A stretch of 64,000 nucleotides of DNA from Telmatactis stephensoni (Eukaryota > Cnidaria > Anthozoa > Actiniaria > Isophelliidae). Positions 34,120 to 45,789 of the stretch are shown here, one piece after another (positions within the stretch are counted from its first letter, which is position 1; each line of letters starts with the position of its first letter). The notes below the pieces were generated by a model. The model ran no database searches. It was not told the DNA's origin and worked only from the letters and a program-made list of their open reading frames with translations. The stretch covers positions 779,001 through 843,000 of the forward strand of contig JALIZF010001873.1 in assembly GCA_029948255.1 (NCBI GenBank). Direction: 5' to 3'. The position numbers and the translations under genes are program-made.

Positions 34120-34724
34120 CCTAATGGCTTTTAAGTGTTGTTTGAATATCGGTTTTCTCAAACGAAGCTGAGATCTGAAAAATATTAAAACAAAGACATT
34201 TCTGTCAGTTTGAGTTTTAAATGTTTATGACAAAAAGGATTAAAATTGCTTCACCTGTCGAAATTTAAACTTTTGTACACAGGTCTCGGATTTTGTTATT
34301 CGAAGCCTTTTGTGAAAGCCTTGCGATAAAACATTTTGTGACGCAACACCAAGACCACTCAATCTTCAACTGTTTGTTTTTCTTTCTATCGAACACTTGA
34401 TCACTCTCCTGATGCCATTTAATTTTTTATCTTTGTAATCGCAGTTCCCATGAGCTTTCCACCGCGCACGCGATGATGATTAAACTTTTCAGTTTCCTGC
34501 TTTTCGCTGCCGTTGCACCTGTAACTAACAAATAAATAAAACATACATACTTGATAATACAAAATAAAGAAGAAAGTGTTTAAATTTCTACTTAAGGGCT
34601 CTAAAGTGTTTTTTAGTAGTTATTAACAACCGCTTTTATCTTGGATAATTGTTGTACTTACACTTTAGATGAAACAATCTAATTTCACAACAGATATCAA
34701 GCTTAAAGGTTTTTTCCATTCTCT
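34120..34724. other. Upstream flank of the second GPCR
   Basis: No further exon was identified beyond the possible 5' UTR acceptor near 34180. Confidence 0.4.
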
Positions 34725-34860
34725 ACTTTCACAATAACCATAATGCCTTCTGTTTTTGGGGGCTAGCTATTGTAATTCAAATGAAACAGATTTAAATTAC
34801 AATTTGATTGATTTGAATTACAACGGCTAAAACAGAAGGCATTATGGTTAATGTGAAAGT
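34725..34860. repeat. Hairpin repeat
   Basis: ACTTTCACAATAACCATAAT and ATTATGGTTAATGTGAAAGT mark inverted arms of about 60 nt with one long interior AT-rich pairing (TTGTAATTCAAAT / ATTTGAATTACAA). Confidence 0.75.
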
Positions 34861-35139
34861 AAAGTGTAAATAGACTACACATTAATGCCATTTAAATGTT
34901 AAAGTTTTAACACATTACACATGCAAATGAAGGCACTGCACTTTTCAATTAAACATTCCTTTTCTTATTAAAAGAAACTTTGAAACAGAATTCAAGAATT
35001 CAATGAAGTCTAGATGGCTTCGAAACGTCGAATCCTAAGCGTTATCTATACCTGAAATTCCTTTTCATTGGATAATTTTCCTCTGTAACAATTGAATTGT
35101 CCCTCCATTATTAAGGCGCTATTACTTGTTTCGCAGTAA

Positions 35140-35290
35140 GGTTACAAAACAGTTGCACGAACCATTGCAGGGGTGCTGCACGGTGCAACGCCGAAAAACA
35201 TTACTGTAATCGATTTTTCACAATGGTTTTAGCGTTGCTTGATATGATACGGTACACACTACAATGGTTCGTGTAACTTGTTTTGCAACA
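35140..35290. repeat. Foldback repeat
   Basis: GGTTACAAAACAGTTGCACG with ACGAACCATTG at the left faces CAATGGTTCGTGTAACTTGT with TTTTGCAAC at the right. The pairing is imperfect but clear over about 35 nt. Confidence 0.55.
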
Positions 35291-35763
35291 CAATTCATGG
35301 TTCCGACTTCCCTTAGTTACCGTTGCTATGTCCCACAAGCTCAACAAATTTGCTAGAATATCTCAGAATTTAAAACTCATCGCTGATAATTGATTATAAA
35401 TTGTTATAATTAATTGTTTACTGTCCCGTAAAAATGAAAGAAAATTGCCTCGTAATCCTTGTAGTACTCTATAAAACAGCTAGAGACTGAGTTACTGTTT
35501 GTGGGAGCAAATTTAATTCTAATGGGAAAAGTCCTACAATGATATCAGTGATGATGAATGGCTTGCTATTGTTTGAGTTGAAACCATGGGTTGCAGGAAA
35601 CATAGCACGGTACGTGTAACAGCGCATTTAATATGATTAAAAATTGATACAGCAAATATAGATTGGAAATACTTTATATTATAGTTGCGAGGAACTCAAA
35701 CGCGTTAAAACAAGGGCATCAGAGGTTTACTTAGCTAGGAAATGCCCGATTAATTCTTCGTAA

Positions 35764-36012
35764 AGGCCGATTTACACGGTGCATAGTAACAATAAGGCAT
35801 TACTAATACGACTAACTTTTGCCTAAAACTGTTGCATGCAACTTGCTTACGACATATTTCAGCAGCTATTTACACGCGCGCAACTTGCATTTAATAGTTG
35901 CAGGCGAGTTGTAGGCTTGATTCACACGACGCAATTCGTGTTGTATGCATGTCGTAAGCAAGTTGCATGCAACAGTTCTATAGGCAAAAGTTGCACTTGT
36001 AAATCGGCCGTA
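35764..36012. mobile_element. AAGGCC-type foldback MITE, copy 1
   Basis: The ends AAGGCCGATTTACAC and TTGTAAATCGGCCGTAA are inverted. The interior repeats GTTGCATGCAACTTGCTTAC and its inverse GTAAGCAAGTTGCATGCAAC. A second member of the same type is at 50709-50922. Confidence 0.7.
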
Positions 36013-39000
36013 AGGGATAATTTGCTTATTTTTAATAGCAAACCGATCTTGTAGTGGTTTAGCAAATGAATAGGACGAATTCTGTTGTTTAATTCGTTTT
36101 AAGAACAACGAAATATTCATTGGATTTAGAAGATTTAAAACAAGCAAATCAAATTAATACCAATCGAAAGTTACTGAATGAGTCATTTTCCTGTTAGTCC
36201 AAGAGCACAAAAGTCCCGTTTTAGAAAGTTGCCAAGGTAACACATATAATGAACATCAACCAAGTTCTACACCTAAGCCTTATAAATCTAACGTCATGGC
36301 AAAGCTGTACTATAATCGTTGTAAAGTAAGATTAATGTCTAATTAAACAATTTATGGAAAAATATGGTTATAAAAATCCATTTCGAGACACCTTAACTTT
36401 TGGTTTTTGTCCCTAAGGGCTACAAGATTGTTGGTTTTCCGTTGTCTTTGATGGCGAACTTAGCTTCGCTTGATAAGAAATAAGCAATCATTCAAAATCA
36501 CTAGAAAATGTCAAACAATGGGAAAAGATAAAAATGGCAGAAGCCGAGAGCCAGGTGGTGTTTTTTTAAGTTAAAAGCATTTGTTGTATTTATGATGAAA
36601 ATATTTTGCTGGTATTCATTTATTGAAAATGTTTTCCAGGATCATTCGTTTTTCCAAATTTTATTTATTAATTATCATTGAGGCATATTTGTCTTTTCAC
36701 TTAAGAAAATATATGCCGAAGAGGATCTCACAAAGATGTGAATTTCTATTCAAATCAGTTTTAAGAAGGAAAAAAAAAGCCATGAAAAATTAAGATTCCA
36801 AAAGGAAAATTACTTGTTAAAGAAGCGAAAACAAAAGTCGCTCACCTTCACAAAAATACTATACGCGAAATTAAACTAAGTATGACAATATATTTAAAAC
36901 TAGTGTTTTCATTATTTCAAGCTTTCCCTGATAATGTCTTACCTGCAGTACGACGCTTTGTGAGTTCGCCTTCTATGATATTTGGTGTAAATCTGGTAGC
37001 TTTGCTTAGACGATTGAAGTGTGGAGATATTGCAAGCAGGTGTGGGGTAATCCCTGTGGTGTTTCTTAGTTAGACTTGGACGTGATTACCTTTCTGGTGA
37101 TTACCTGTCTTTTTTAAGCCACATTTAATCAAGACAGGTCACATAACGAGTTTTCTTATTGAATGGAGGCCAAACGGATGGCAAAAATAAATAGGTTTTC
37201 CGTTATTCATTGAGAAAGCAGCAAGTGCGATTGTGAAATCTTCTAACAAAGTTACATTTAAAATGTCAGAGTGACATTGAATGTCTCAAGTAAAATCTCG
37301 CCTTTATTAAAATAGTCCTTTTTATGTTGCTTATACTTATATATATCAACCAATCAGAAATGGCATTGCTCAATCAGCCAATCATAGTGCTACGTATTTG
37401 TGTAGTCATGAATCCATGCTGACGTGTTTGCCTTCGTTGCCATGGTAATCCTAATGAAAGGGAATGTTTTGCGACTTTCGAGATATCCGCCTACCGGCAA
37501 CAATACACTTATCATATTAGACAAAATTGTGATTTATTTACAAATCCCCCTGGAGAAATCTCCCGGCAAAAGGCTTTTGGATAGTGGAGAAGTTTTGGAA
37601 TGGTCACATTTTAATTTTCTTACTACTATTTTGGAGGTCTCCCAAAATGTTTACTGATTCTTGATATACAAAACTACAACAAGACTTGGGAATAATGAAC
37701 ATAGGCTAAACAAAATGGAAGTCATTGCAGTGTCGGTAGTGCTTTTGGAGCTCAAACTATTTGTAAATAATACTGATCACACTCGAAGAACCTCCATCAA
37801 CGCCCACCTTTCTACAACGGCAACCTCCGATTTCCGTCCCACCCTCCAATGATGTATTAAATCCTCTGTTCAACGGTCATCTCTCCCGGGCACAACGGCC
37901 ATTAAATCTGTCCCAAGCGTGACCGTTGTGAAGAGGTTATCCTAGCCTCCTCCGCAGGCAACTCCTTATTATTCCTCCTTGGGCTTCCTTTGTAGCGGTT
38001 ATTTTAACGGCGTGGAGTTTTTCTCCCTAGAGAAGAAATGTAGGTACTATTTTTCATAAAACCAACCAACCAACCGACCAACAAACAAAAAGAACTAAGT
38101 TTTATTTTATTAATTATTCTGTTCTCAAGGTAGCTATGCCGCTCAGTTAATTAAAGTGTCGTTAGAATAAAGCTTGCAAGTGTGAACAATCCATGGTGAT
38201 TCTATTGAAACGGACGTGATTACCTGATTAGTCACACTTTCGTCAATATTTTCTTCCCTCCGGCTATAGCGCTCCTCACAGTGATGTCATTCTTTTTATT
38301 CATGTACCAACCAGAGATTGATTGGCTGTTTTGAACAAAGCAACTTGTGAAAAGTTATCTTGTGAAAATGGTTGGAACATTAGCATTACAGTGTGTTTGT
38401 TAGTAAACTGCAGTGACAAGCACTATTTATATTAATTTATCAGTAGTTTTTTTTTCAATAAAGAAAGCCTTCTTATCGAAAGTTTCTTGCTGGAAAAGAA
38501 GTAAAACTGGTTTCTTCGAATCCATATATTTTCAAGCTTTTTTAAAAGAGCATTTACCTTAGCTTTAAGAATTTTGTAGTTTTCACTGACCTAAAAAATA
38601 AGACTAAAATTGGACGTTTCGGTTTCAACTGAAACCTTCATCAGCAATGTGCGAATGGAGTCCTTAATCTTTTTATTTTTATTTTTTATTTTTTATTTTT
38701 TACCTTAGCTCATTACTTGAATGTCGGTAGTGGTTTTGTCTGATTTCTTTCACTGATATAAAAATGTCTGATTTTTGTCTGATTTTCATCCATGCATTGT
38801 CTGTTCTGAAAGTGGTTTTGCTCAGTCAAAGCGTCGTTATAGAATAAAGCTAGCAAGTGTGAAATATCCGTGGTTATTTTGAACATTGAGACGAACGTGA
38901 CCAGCTGTCTAGTCATACTTCTTTTTTCCTCTATTAATATATATATTTTTTTCAATAAAGACATCTTTCTTTACAAAGGTTTCTTTGTGAAACAGAGGCA

Positions 39001-39839
39001 GGCTTTGAGGAAAAATCGGCATGCATGTGTAGTTCAACAATATGTAGTTATCATGATTTATCGACAAAATAAAGCTCGATATTTCAGTTGTTCTATTATT
39101 ACAAGTTTTTCAATAAAGGCAACCCAAACGAAGGCTTTTGTGAGATAGACACAGACTTTGAAGAAAGACAATATAGTCCAACGTATTGAAGGTTTTATTC
39201 ACCGACAAGTAAAGCTGCAAAGGCGATTGTAAAAAAAACTCTAGTGTTGGAAATGACAATTAAACAATACACATCATGAAAGACTCCAAATTGATAGAAG
39301 TCATATTTTACTAAAAATAATACTGAGATTTGAGTAAATTATGACTTAATTAAACTGTCTCTTTATAAGTGTTATGCGCATGGTTAAATGTAAAATCGTT
39401 GGTATTTTCCGAAATATATACACGCTAATAAAATATTTACTATCTGGAAGCGTTTGTTTGTGTTTATTTATTTGCCATCTTGTTTACAATTACACATTTA
39501 AAGGTACTGTATATATGTACAAAAAATGGTGAAGAGATCTGATATGAAAAGCCCTAAGGCTTATCAGCTATGATCAAATCTCCTCGTTAATATATGTTCA
39601 ATATGTCTACGATGACGGTTGAACATTTTTACATATATTGTTACATCTTTTTTACATGGTTCAGGTTTTTAGGTAGTAAAATGTTAAAATATACCTGTAT
39701 TTTACAATAAATACAAACTAATCATCATTGCAATGTGAATATAATTGTTTTTCAATTTATTAGCAAAAGAAGAAAGTGAAGTACTACTTACGATTTCATT
39801 ATCTAGCGAATTAAAAATAGTGGACCTTGTTATATAATG
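36013..39839. other. Long non-coding stretch with scattered repeats
   Basis: No supported gene. A direct repeat pair (GTCGTTA.AGAATAAAGCT.GCAAGTGTGAA) lies at about 38158 and 38832. TTCAATAAAG phrases recur at about 38455, 38950 and 39108. A GGACGTTTCGG...ACCTTCATCAGC phrase lies near 38610-38645. AACGGC-type phrases around 37815-37930 look like a decayed repeat. Confidence 0.4.
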
Positions 39840-40052
39840 GAGAACTGTCGAAGCTTAGTTCGTGTGGATGTACTAGCTTGTATTGTGATTATGAATTTGC
39901 TTATTAGTAGAGAACATATCTTTAAAACGGTTAGGAAGCAGATCATTTTTATAGAAAACATGAATTGCCCTATTTACTATTTAATTATGTCTCCCCGATT
40001 AGTAGGGCACCTGTGCCCGGCTAGAAGACAGAGACTTTAATAAAGTTATTAT
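39840..40052 (+). mobile_element. LINE 3' end, decayed
   Basis: The frame ends ...SPRLVGHLCPARRQRL and stops, followed at once by TTTAATAAAGTTATTATTATTT. A coding end of this kind with an AATAAAGTTATTATTATT tail is typical of CR1/L2-type LINE 3' ends in marine invertebrates. No reverse-transcriptase domain remains here. Confidence 0.45.
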
Positions 40053-40926
40053 TATTTACAGTTGTGCATGGATACCATGAAATTTGAACAAAAGATTTTT
40101 GAATATTGAATTTGTATGAGCAAGGAAACTACTCTTGTCAGTTGATTATTCTTACACGTTTTTGCAAAGATTAGAAGAAAAAGTATAGTACTTGCCCAGA
40201 TCATATTACAGTATTGTAAATACGGATAGACCATAGAAAATTATAATGTACGTATTAACGATTTGAATAAGAAACAAGACGCACATAGTGTGTTTACTCG
40301 TGCCCAAGTGGAAGTCAGTCTGGCAGGAGAATGAGCTAGGAAGTAGGACAACGCTCATACCTGCCTAATCATAGAAATTTAGTTCAGCTCCCTGTGACAT
40401 TGTTTCGCCTACTATTTACATCAGTCAACTCTCATCTTATCATGGACACTCCAGTATAACGGATACCGCACTACTACGGAAAGAAGCTAAATACTCGATA
40501 TAGAAATATACGTACGAGAGCGCATTGCGGGAAAATATCTGAAAAAAGCCAGTTTAGTCACGTTTTGAGTTCGATACTGAAGCGGAATATTTGTCTGCTT
40601 CGCCGGCAAGCTGATTTGAACTCATAGAAGTATCGGTCTCGATCCAAAATTTCCAATGATGAGGCTTAAATTTTACCTTGGTTTACACTCACGTGAAGCT
40701 GCTATAACGCAATGACTGTATTTATAGTGGAGTTTAGGTTATTAAATATCCGTGGCTCGTGAAAAAACCTGCATGTTTTCCTATGAACTTTCTGGAACGT
40801 GCGCTGCCTCGTTTTCATGCCTGCCTAGCTTTCATGGCACATTCTTGACTACGACAGCAGCAAGTGATAACGTTGCGAGTATGCGCGGTCCGCTGAACGG
40901 AATTCATGTGATCGCTGGAGCATGCA
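40053..40926. other. Non-coding
   Basis: No gene supported. The phrase GACTACGACAGCAGCAAGTG at about 40847 has an inverted partner near 42950-42973. Confidence 0.4.
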
Positions 40927-41031
40927 ATGAAAATGGCGGCTCTATTAAAATTCGCTATCGTTCTTCTGCTTATTCTTTGTTTTCTGTTTGTTGAGGGCAG
41001 GAAAGACAAGTTTTTCTTCTTACTTTCATAA
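40927..41031 (+). CDS. Short frame with signal-peptide-like start
   Basis: A 34-codon frame begins MKMAALLKFAIVLLLILC, a charged start followed by a hydrophobic core, then FLFVEGRKDK and a stop. It would suit a first exon encoding a secretion signal with a cleavage site after VEG. There is no good GT donor before the stop, only a weak GTTTTT after GACAA. It may be chance or a repeat product, as AATGGCGGC also occurs inverted near 42893. Confidence 0.2.
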   Translation: MKMAALLKFAIVLLLILCFLFVEGRKDKFFFLLS

Positions 41032-44000
41032 AAGTTATAACCATCTCGCAAAACCGATACTCAACTTTAGTATTTGAATGCAGTAAAGCCGAAAATATTT
41101 CGAAAATGTTTGGTTTGCGCAGTACACGTTACAAATATAAAGCTAAACCGAGTTTTATGCCACATTTAATAAACACAAACACGGAAAAGGAACTTCAAGT
41201 GATGACTGTTTTAATGCTTTTATCACTTAAAAATGCTTCAGAAGGTCTACACGTACAATTTAAATTAATTTGTATTCATATAAACTGCAATAGTATTTCT
41301 TATTACTGTAATACTTGTGTACCTGTTATGATTAACAAATTTTGTTCAAATTGTGGAGCTAAAGAAAAAGAGATTTTCAACAGGTTATCATCTAAAAACA
41401 ACATAAACTTTAATATTTCAAATGCAACTTCAAACAGCTGCTAGATCAGTACATCAATACACACTAAGCAGACTTGACACCATTAAACTATGCACACCCA
41501 CTAAATAATCCTACACATGTAAATGATACACACCCAAATATATGTGTACAGATACTACTGAAATAGTTCAAGAACAAAAAATGTTGTGTTTGGCTGTGAT
41601 CCTTTTACATATCATAGCCTGGAAGTTATTGATATCACTTCACTAATAGCATCTAATAAACACCATCTCCAAATACTGGACTATGCATATGAGCTGGCTT
41701 GTTTGAGTTGCTAGGAAACCCTCATGTATAGTGGTTGCAAATCTATGAGAATAATGGAAAAGATGGCAATTTAGTTGACTTTATCACCTCTCATTATAGT
41801 GGACACCCTTTGGATTGTCATTTAGTTTCCGTAATAGCAAGGGTCTATAAATATATACAAGAGTGGGGTGCCTGCAACAGACTGTACACTTCTTAACTTA
41901 CCTAGTAATTAAGTTAGGAAGTGCCCAGTACGTGTGTTGGCAAACAGACATAAAGTAACACACAATCCATTTAACTTTTTTCAAAAGTTCTGGCTGTTAA
42001 ATTTCAGGATAAATATAATTAACATGCTTAGCTAGCATCTTGATGTTAGGTCTGATCCCTCCTTCAATGCAGATCTATCTTATCTTGAAGGTTTTACAAT
42101 ATTATAATTATAAGATTCATTGTTGTATGCATATACATGAGTAAAATTGTAAAGTTGGCATCCAGAAAAAATAGCTCAACTGTAAAGGACACTTAGGACC
42201 TCTCTTTTCTGACTGATTTCTCAAACTCCCGAAAATAATTCATGCTCAATGCTCAATAACAGCCTCAAAAGAAGCAAAGTGTTGACATCAAGTGATTGAA
42301 GATTAATTTAGGCTTAATTTTGACCAGCATGAAATTTGCTTGTACATTACACATTGCTAAATACCATCAAAATTCTCAAACTTCCCCCCTAAAAGATAAT
42401 CGTTTGAAGTCGTTATTCAACTTCACCAACAGTGGCAATATCATTTTTCGAGACTTTAGGTGGGATATATCTTGGGGTGTAACAAATAATCACTGTCAAA
42501 ATCACACAAAAATGGGATTTCAGAGGAATAACTCCGATCGAGTTTGCTGTTATTTTAAAATAAAAGCTTTTGATCCTTATTTTTAACTACCCACAAGAAA
42601 TACTGATGCATAAAGACCTACCTTTTTGGTACACTGTCCTAAAATTCATTGTTGATAGCTCCAGGGCCATTCAGAATTTCCATGAACACATGTCAACAAA
42701 CCACTTCTTCCACACTTCAGTCAACCAAACCAAGTGAGAAATTTAGCAAAATTTAGCAGGAAAAAACATACCTTTTTTATACAGACAGCTTTAAAAAGAC
42801 TCCATAAATATTTTGGGTGGATAATAAGTGTTCATGGAAGTACGAATAGCTTGAAATAATCCTTTCAAACTGCCACATTTCACTAGTTTCGTGCCGCCAT
42901 TACGAGTTTCGCTAGAACGCGCACTGAAGTTTGACGCATGCGCAGATGTTATCACTTGCTGCTGACTACGACGATAGATAGATAGAAAACCTAAACCTAG
43001 ACTCGTGCCGGCCTACGGCCTGGGTACGAGTAAAAACTAGCTTTGCGCATCATTCCTACTGAAGTACAAAATTGATGTTTCAGTTTAGCTAATACCAAAC
43101 TTTCAGTTGATGTTGCAGCTTTTGGTTGAAATATAATTTCCATATATGCTCAGTCAAGAAACTTATTACATTTGAACTAAAATAAATGAATTTTATAAAA
43201 TACCTAAAACTGGAATGGCATCTCGTCAAAATTTGAAAATCGCCGGCAACGTTCTTGAGATCGACTATGAATCAATCTCAAAACAGTTACACTTGTAAAA
43301 AGGCTGACAGTTTTCATATATTATTGCATCAATTAATGAGATGCCAAACAGTTAGATAACCATAAAATATATTTCTTTCTACTCTCTCACATTTTATTGA
43401 TGAAATAAATCTATATAGCTAAGCGACCGTACCAGGCATCTTTATAGAGCGAGTCGTTAGGGGGAGAGTAGTGAATGACGAGCTATCCGTTGATCAAAGA
43501 TGGCGGATAAATTTTATCGAAGGAAAACGAGGTAAATCGCGCTTTATCTGTAAAAGATTTAGGATTGTGATAAACAGTGAAAAGAAAATTGACACCTGAA
43601 TGTGCAAGTAGTTAATTATTTCGTTGAGCAAAAAATTCAGCTTGTGGTCCACCGAATATGATCTTTTTGCAATAGTCAGCAGAATTGTCAAACTTCAATT
43701 CTAATTAACAATTAGAACACAAGTATAATTCCATACGTACTCCAATGAAGTCAAAGAATTGCTATTTGCAAGCAGGCCCGTCGCTAGGGGTGGTTCGACT
43801 AAAAATATATGATTATCCAAGTTCTTAACAATAAAGTTGTTTAACTGTACTTTCAATAAACAAATAAAAATCATCCAACTGAAGCTGCTAGTCGTCAGAC
43901 TTGTACGATCACTGAAGATCATGAAATCGAGGCCACACTTTCCCATATTCCGCTTTTCGTTCGCATTCGCCTGCAGAAACATGCAACAATCAAGTAAACT

Positions 44001-45227
44001 TGCCGTACGAGTGAACTATTACAGACAGTTTGACAATGTGAGCGAATCCGAAAATTCGCAGTTAAAAATATCAAAAATCCGTACCAAAAAATGGCCGAAT
44101 CCGCCGATCCGCAAACCCTCATGTCCCCCTCGTTAGTACAAAATAATTTACCACAAAAGTGATAAAAACGGGCCATTTAAGTATTTTCATGAAATGCAAT
44201 AACTGAGATTGGTGGAAAACGACTCTCCCCCTTTCGAAGGTCTTTAGCGACGGGCCGGCCAGGCAAGGTTGTAACAAAATGGTATGCATGTCATTATTCT
44301 GTGAATTTGGCTAAAAACAGCTTCTGAGTTTTGGCAAGCAGCCGCGCGCAGCTGCGAAAAATATCAGCTAGGTACATATCTGAAAGAATTGCACAAAATT
44401 AAAAACTATCCGAAGTGGTGATAAAAATGGCAATATATATAGCCTGTTTTACAATTATAATGCAAATAATGTTGTGATATATTTCTTTATGTTGTAAACT
44501 GTACCTGTATTTTGTAAATTGTGTTACAGTTGTATTAGAGGTAGTGATATGATACTTACTTCTCTGCATGAAGTATATTAAGTATACAAGAGTAAATACC
44601 ATTGTTTTACAATTGTATTACAAGTAATGTTATTATATTGTTTGATTGCTTGATTTTACAATTGTTTTCAAGTAATATAATGTTATGGCATTTTTAAAGT
44701 TGCATCAATCTATTCAGCATAAGATATAACTTGTGTAAACATTTTCTGTATTTTCTAAGTTGTAAAAGGAAATACTGCGATGTGTAGTTTTCGATTTTTT
44801 GGAGAGTAAAGCAGTTCAAAAACCGATGGTTTCGAGTGACATACCGTGGAATATCCTACGAGTCACTTGTATTTTCTAGCATACACACGAGCCTTTATAG
44901 GTATCCCACACCATAGGAAATACAGCTTATTACCACAATGCCTCATGGGAAGGGACAGTTCTTTACCGCCGAATATACAACGGCTTTCCTGCTTTCCTGC
45001 ATGATTGGCTGTATTTTCTATGGCGAGGGATAAAACTGCATGTTGCACGTCCACGAGTACCTTCAAAGAAATGAACAATTTGTCACTAGTAATTCTAATG
45101 CTAATTAAAATTTGTTGATTTAAAACCGCGTGTCAGTAAAGCTTGTATAACAAAAGCAGGTTGTTGTCAGCTAAGGTGACACTCAACAACTAAGTGATTT
45201 ACCTAAAGATATGAATAAATAATTAGA
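41032..45227. other. Long AT-rich stretch, nothing firm
   Basis: The left part is bounded by inverted phrases at 40847-40887 and 42931-42973, which could be the ends of a 2.1-kb element. No transposase was recognised between them. A tiny ATG frame at 43499-43531 followed by GAG|GTAAAT could be a first exon, but no partner exon was found. Confidence 0.35.
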
Positions 45228-45789
45228 TTACGAAGAACTATAAAGATCTTCATAACAAAAGCTTTTCTGCATTAGCAACCGCATCTCGGAGTGTGCGGTT
45301 AGATCTATTTCATAAGGCGCTTTATGTTGTATTTACAGCATACATGAAAAAATATAGAATATAAAAGAGGAGATTGTGAAGGAGGAGATGGAGGAGGAGG
45401 ACAAGGATGTGCGAGGCGGGGAGGTGAAGGACGAGGGGGAGGCGACTGAAAGGCCAGGGAGGGTTGGTTAGGCTGGTTTAGGGGAGAAGAAGGATGATGA
45501 AGAGGAGGAGGAGAAAAATGAGGATACAGAGGAAGAGTATCACGCCTGGTAGGTGAAGGACCACGAAGAGCAGGGGGCCGAGGGGAAGGAGGACAGCTAG
45601 ACTACCTTCATCAGCGAAAGCCTACACCATCGTAATGGTTATCACAGGTCATCTATTTCGGTCCTTAACTAACAATCGTTTCAAGTAAGCCGATTACAAC
45701 GTAGACACATTACAAACCTAATTAACGTTAACTAAGCAGGGGCTAATTCACTAATGAAAGTGATAGATAATGGTCAGTTTAGACTAATG

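Noticed and set aside
41106..41444. 112-codon plus-strand frame
   Set aside because: AT-rich composition with no domain and no splice context. Length alone is not sufficient in this base composition.
43499..43531. Tiny first exon (MADKFYRRKTR) with donor GAG|GTAAAT
   Set aside because: The donor is plausible, but no downstream exon in phase was found. ATGGCGG phrases also occur in repeats here.
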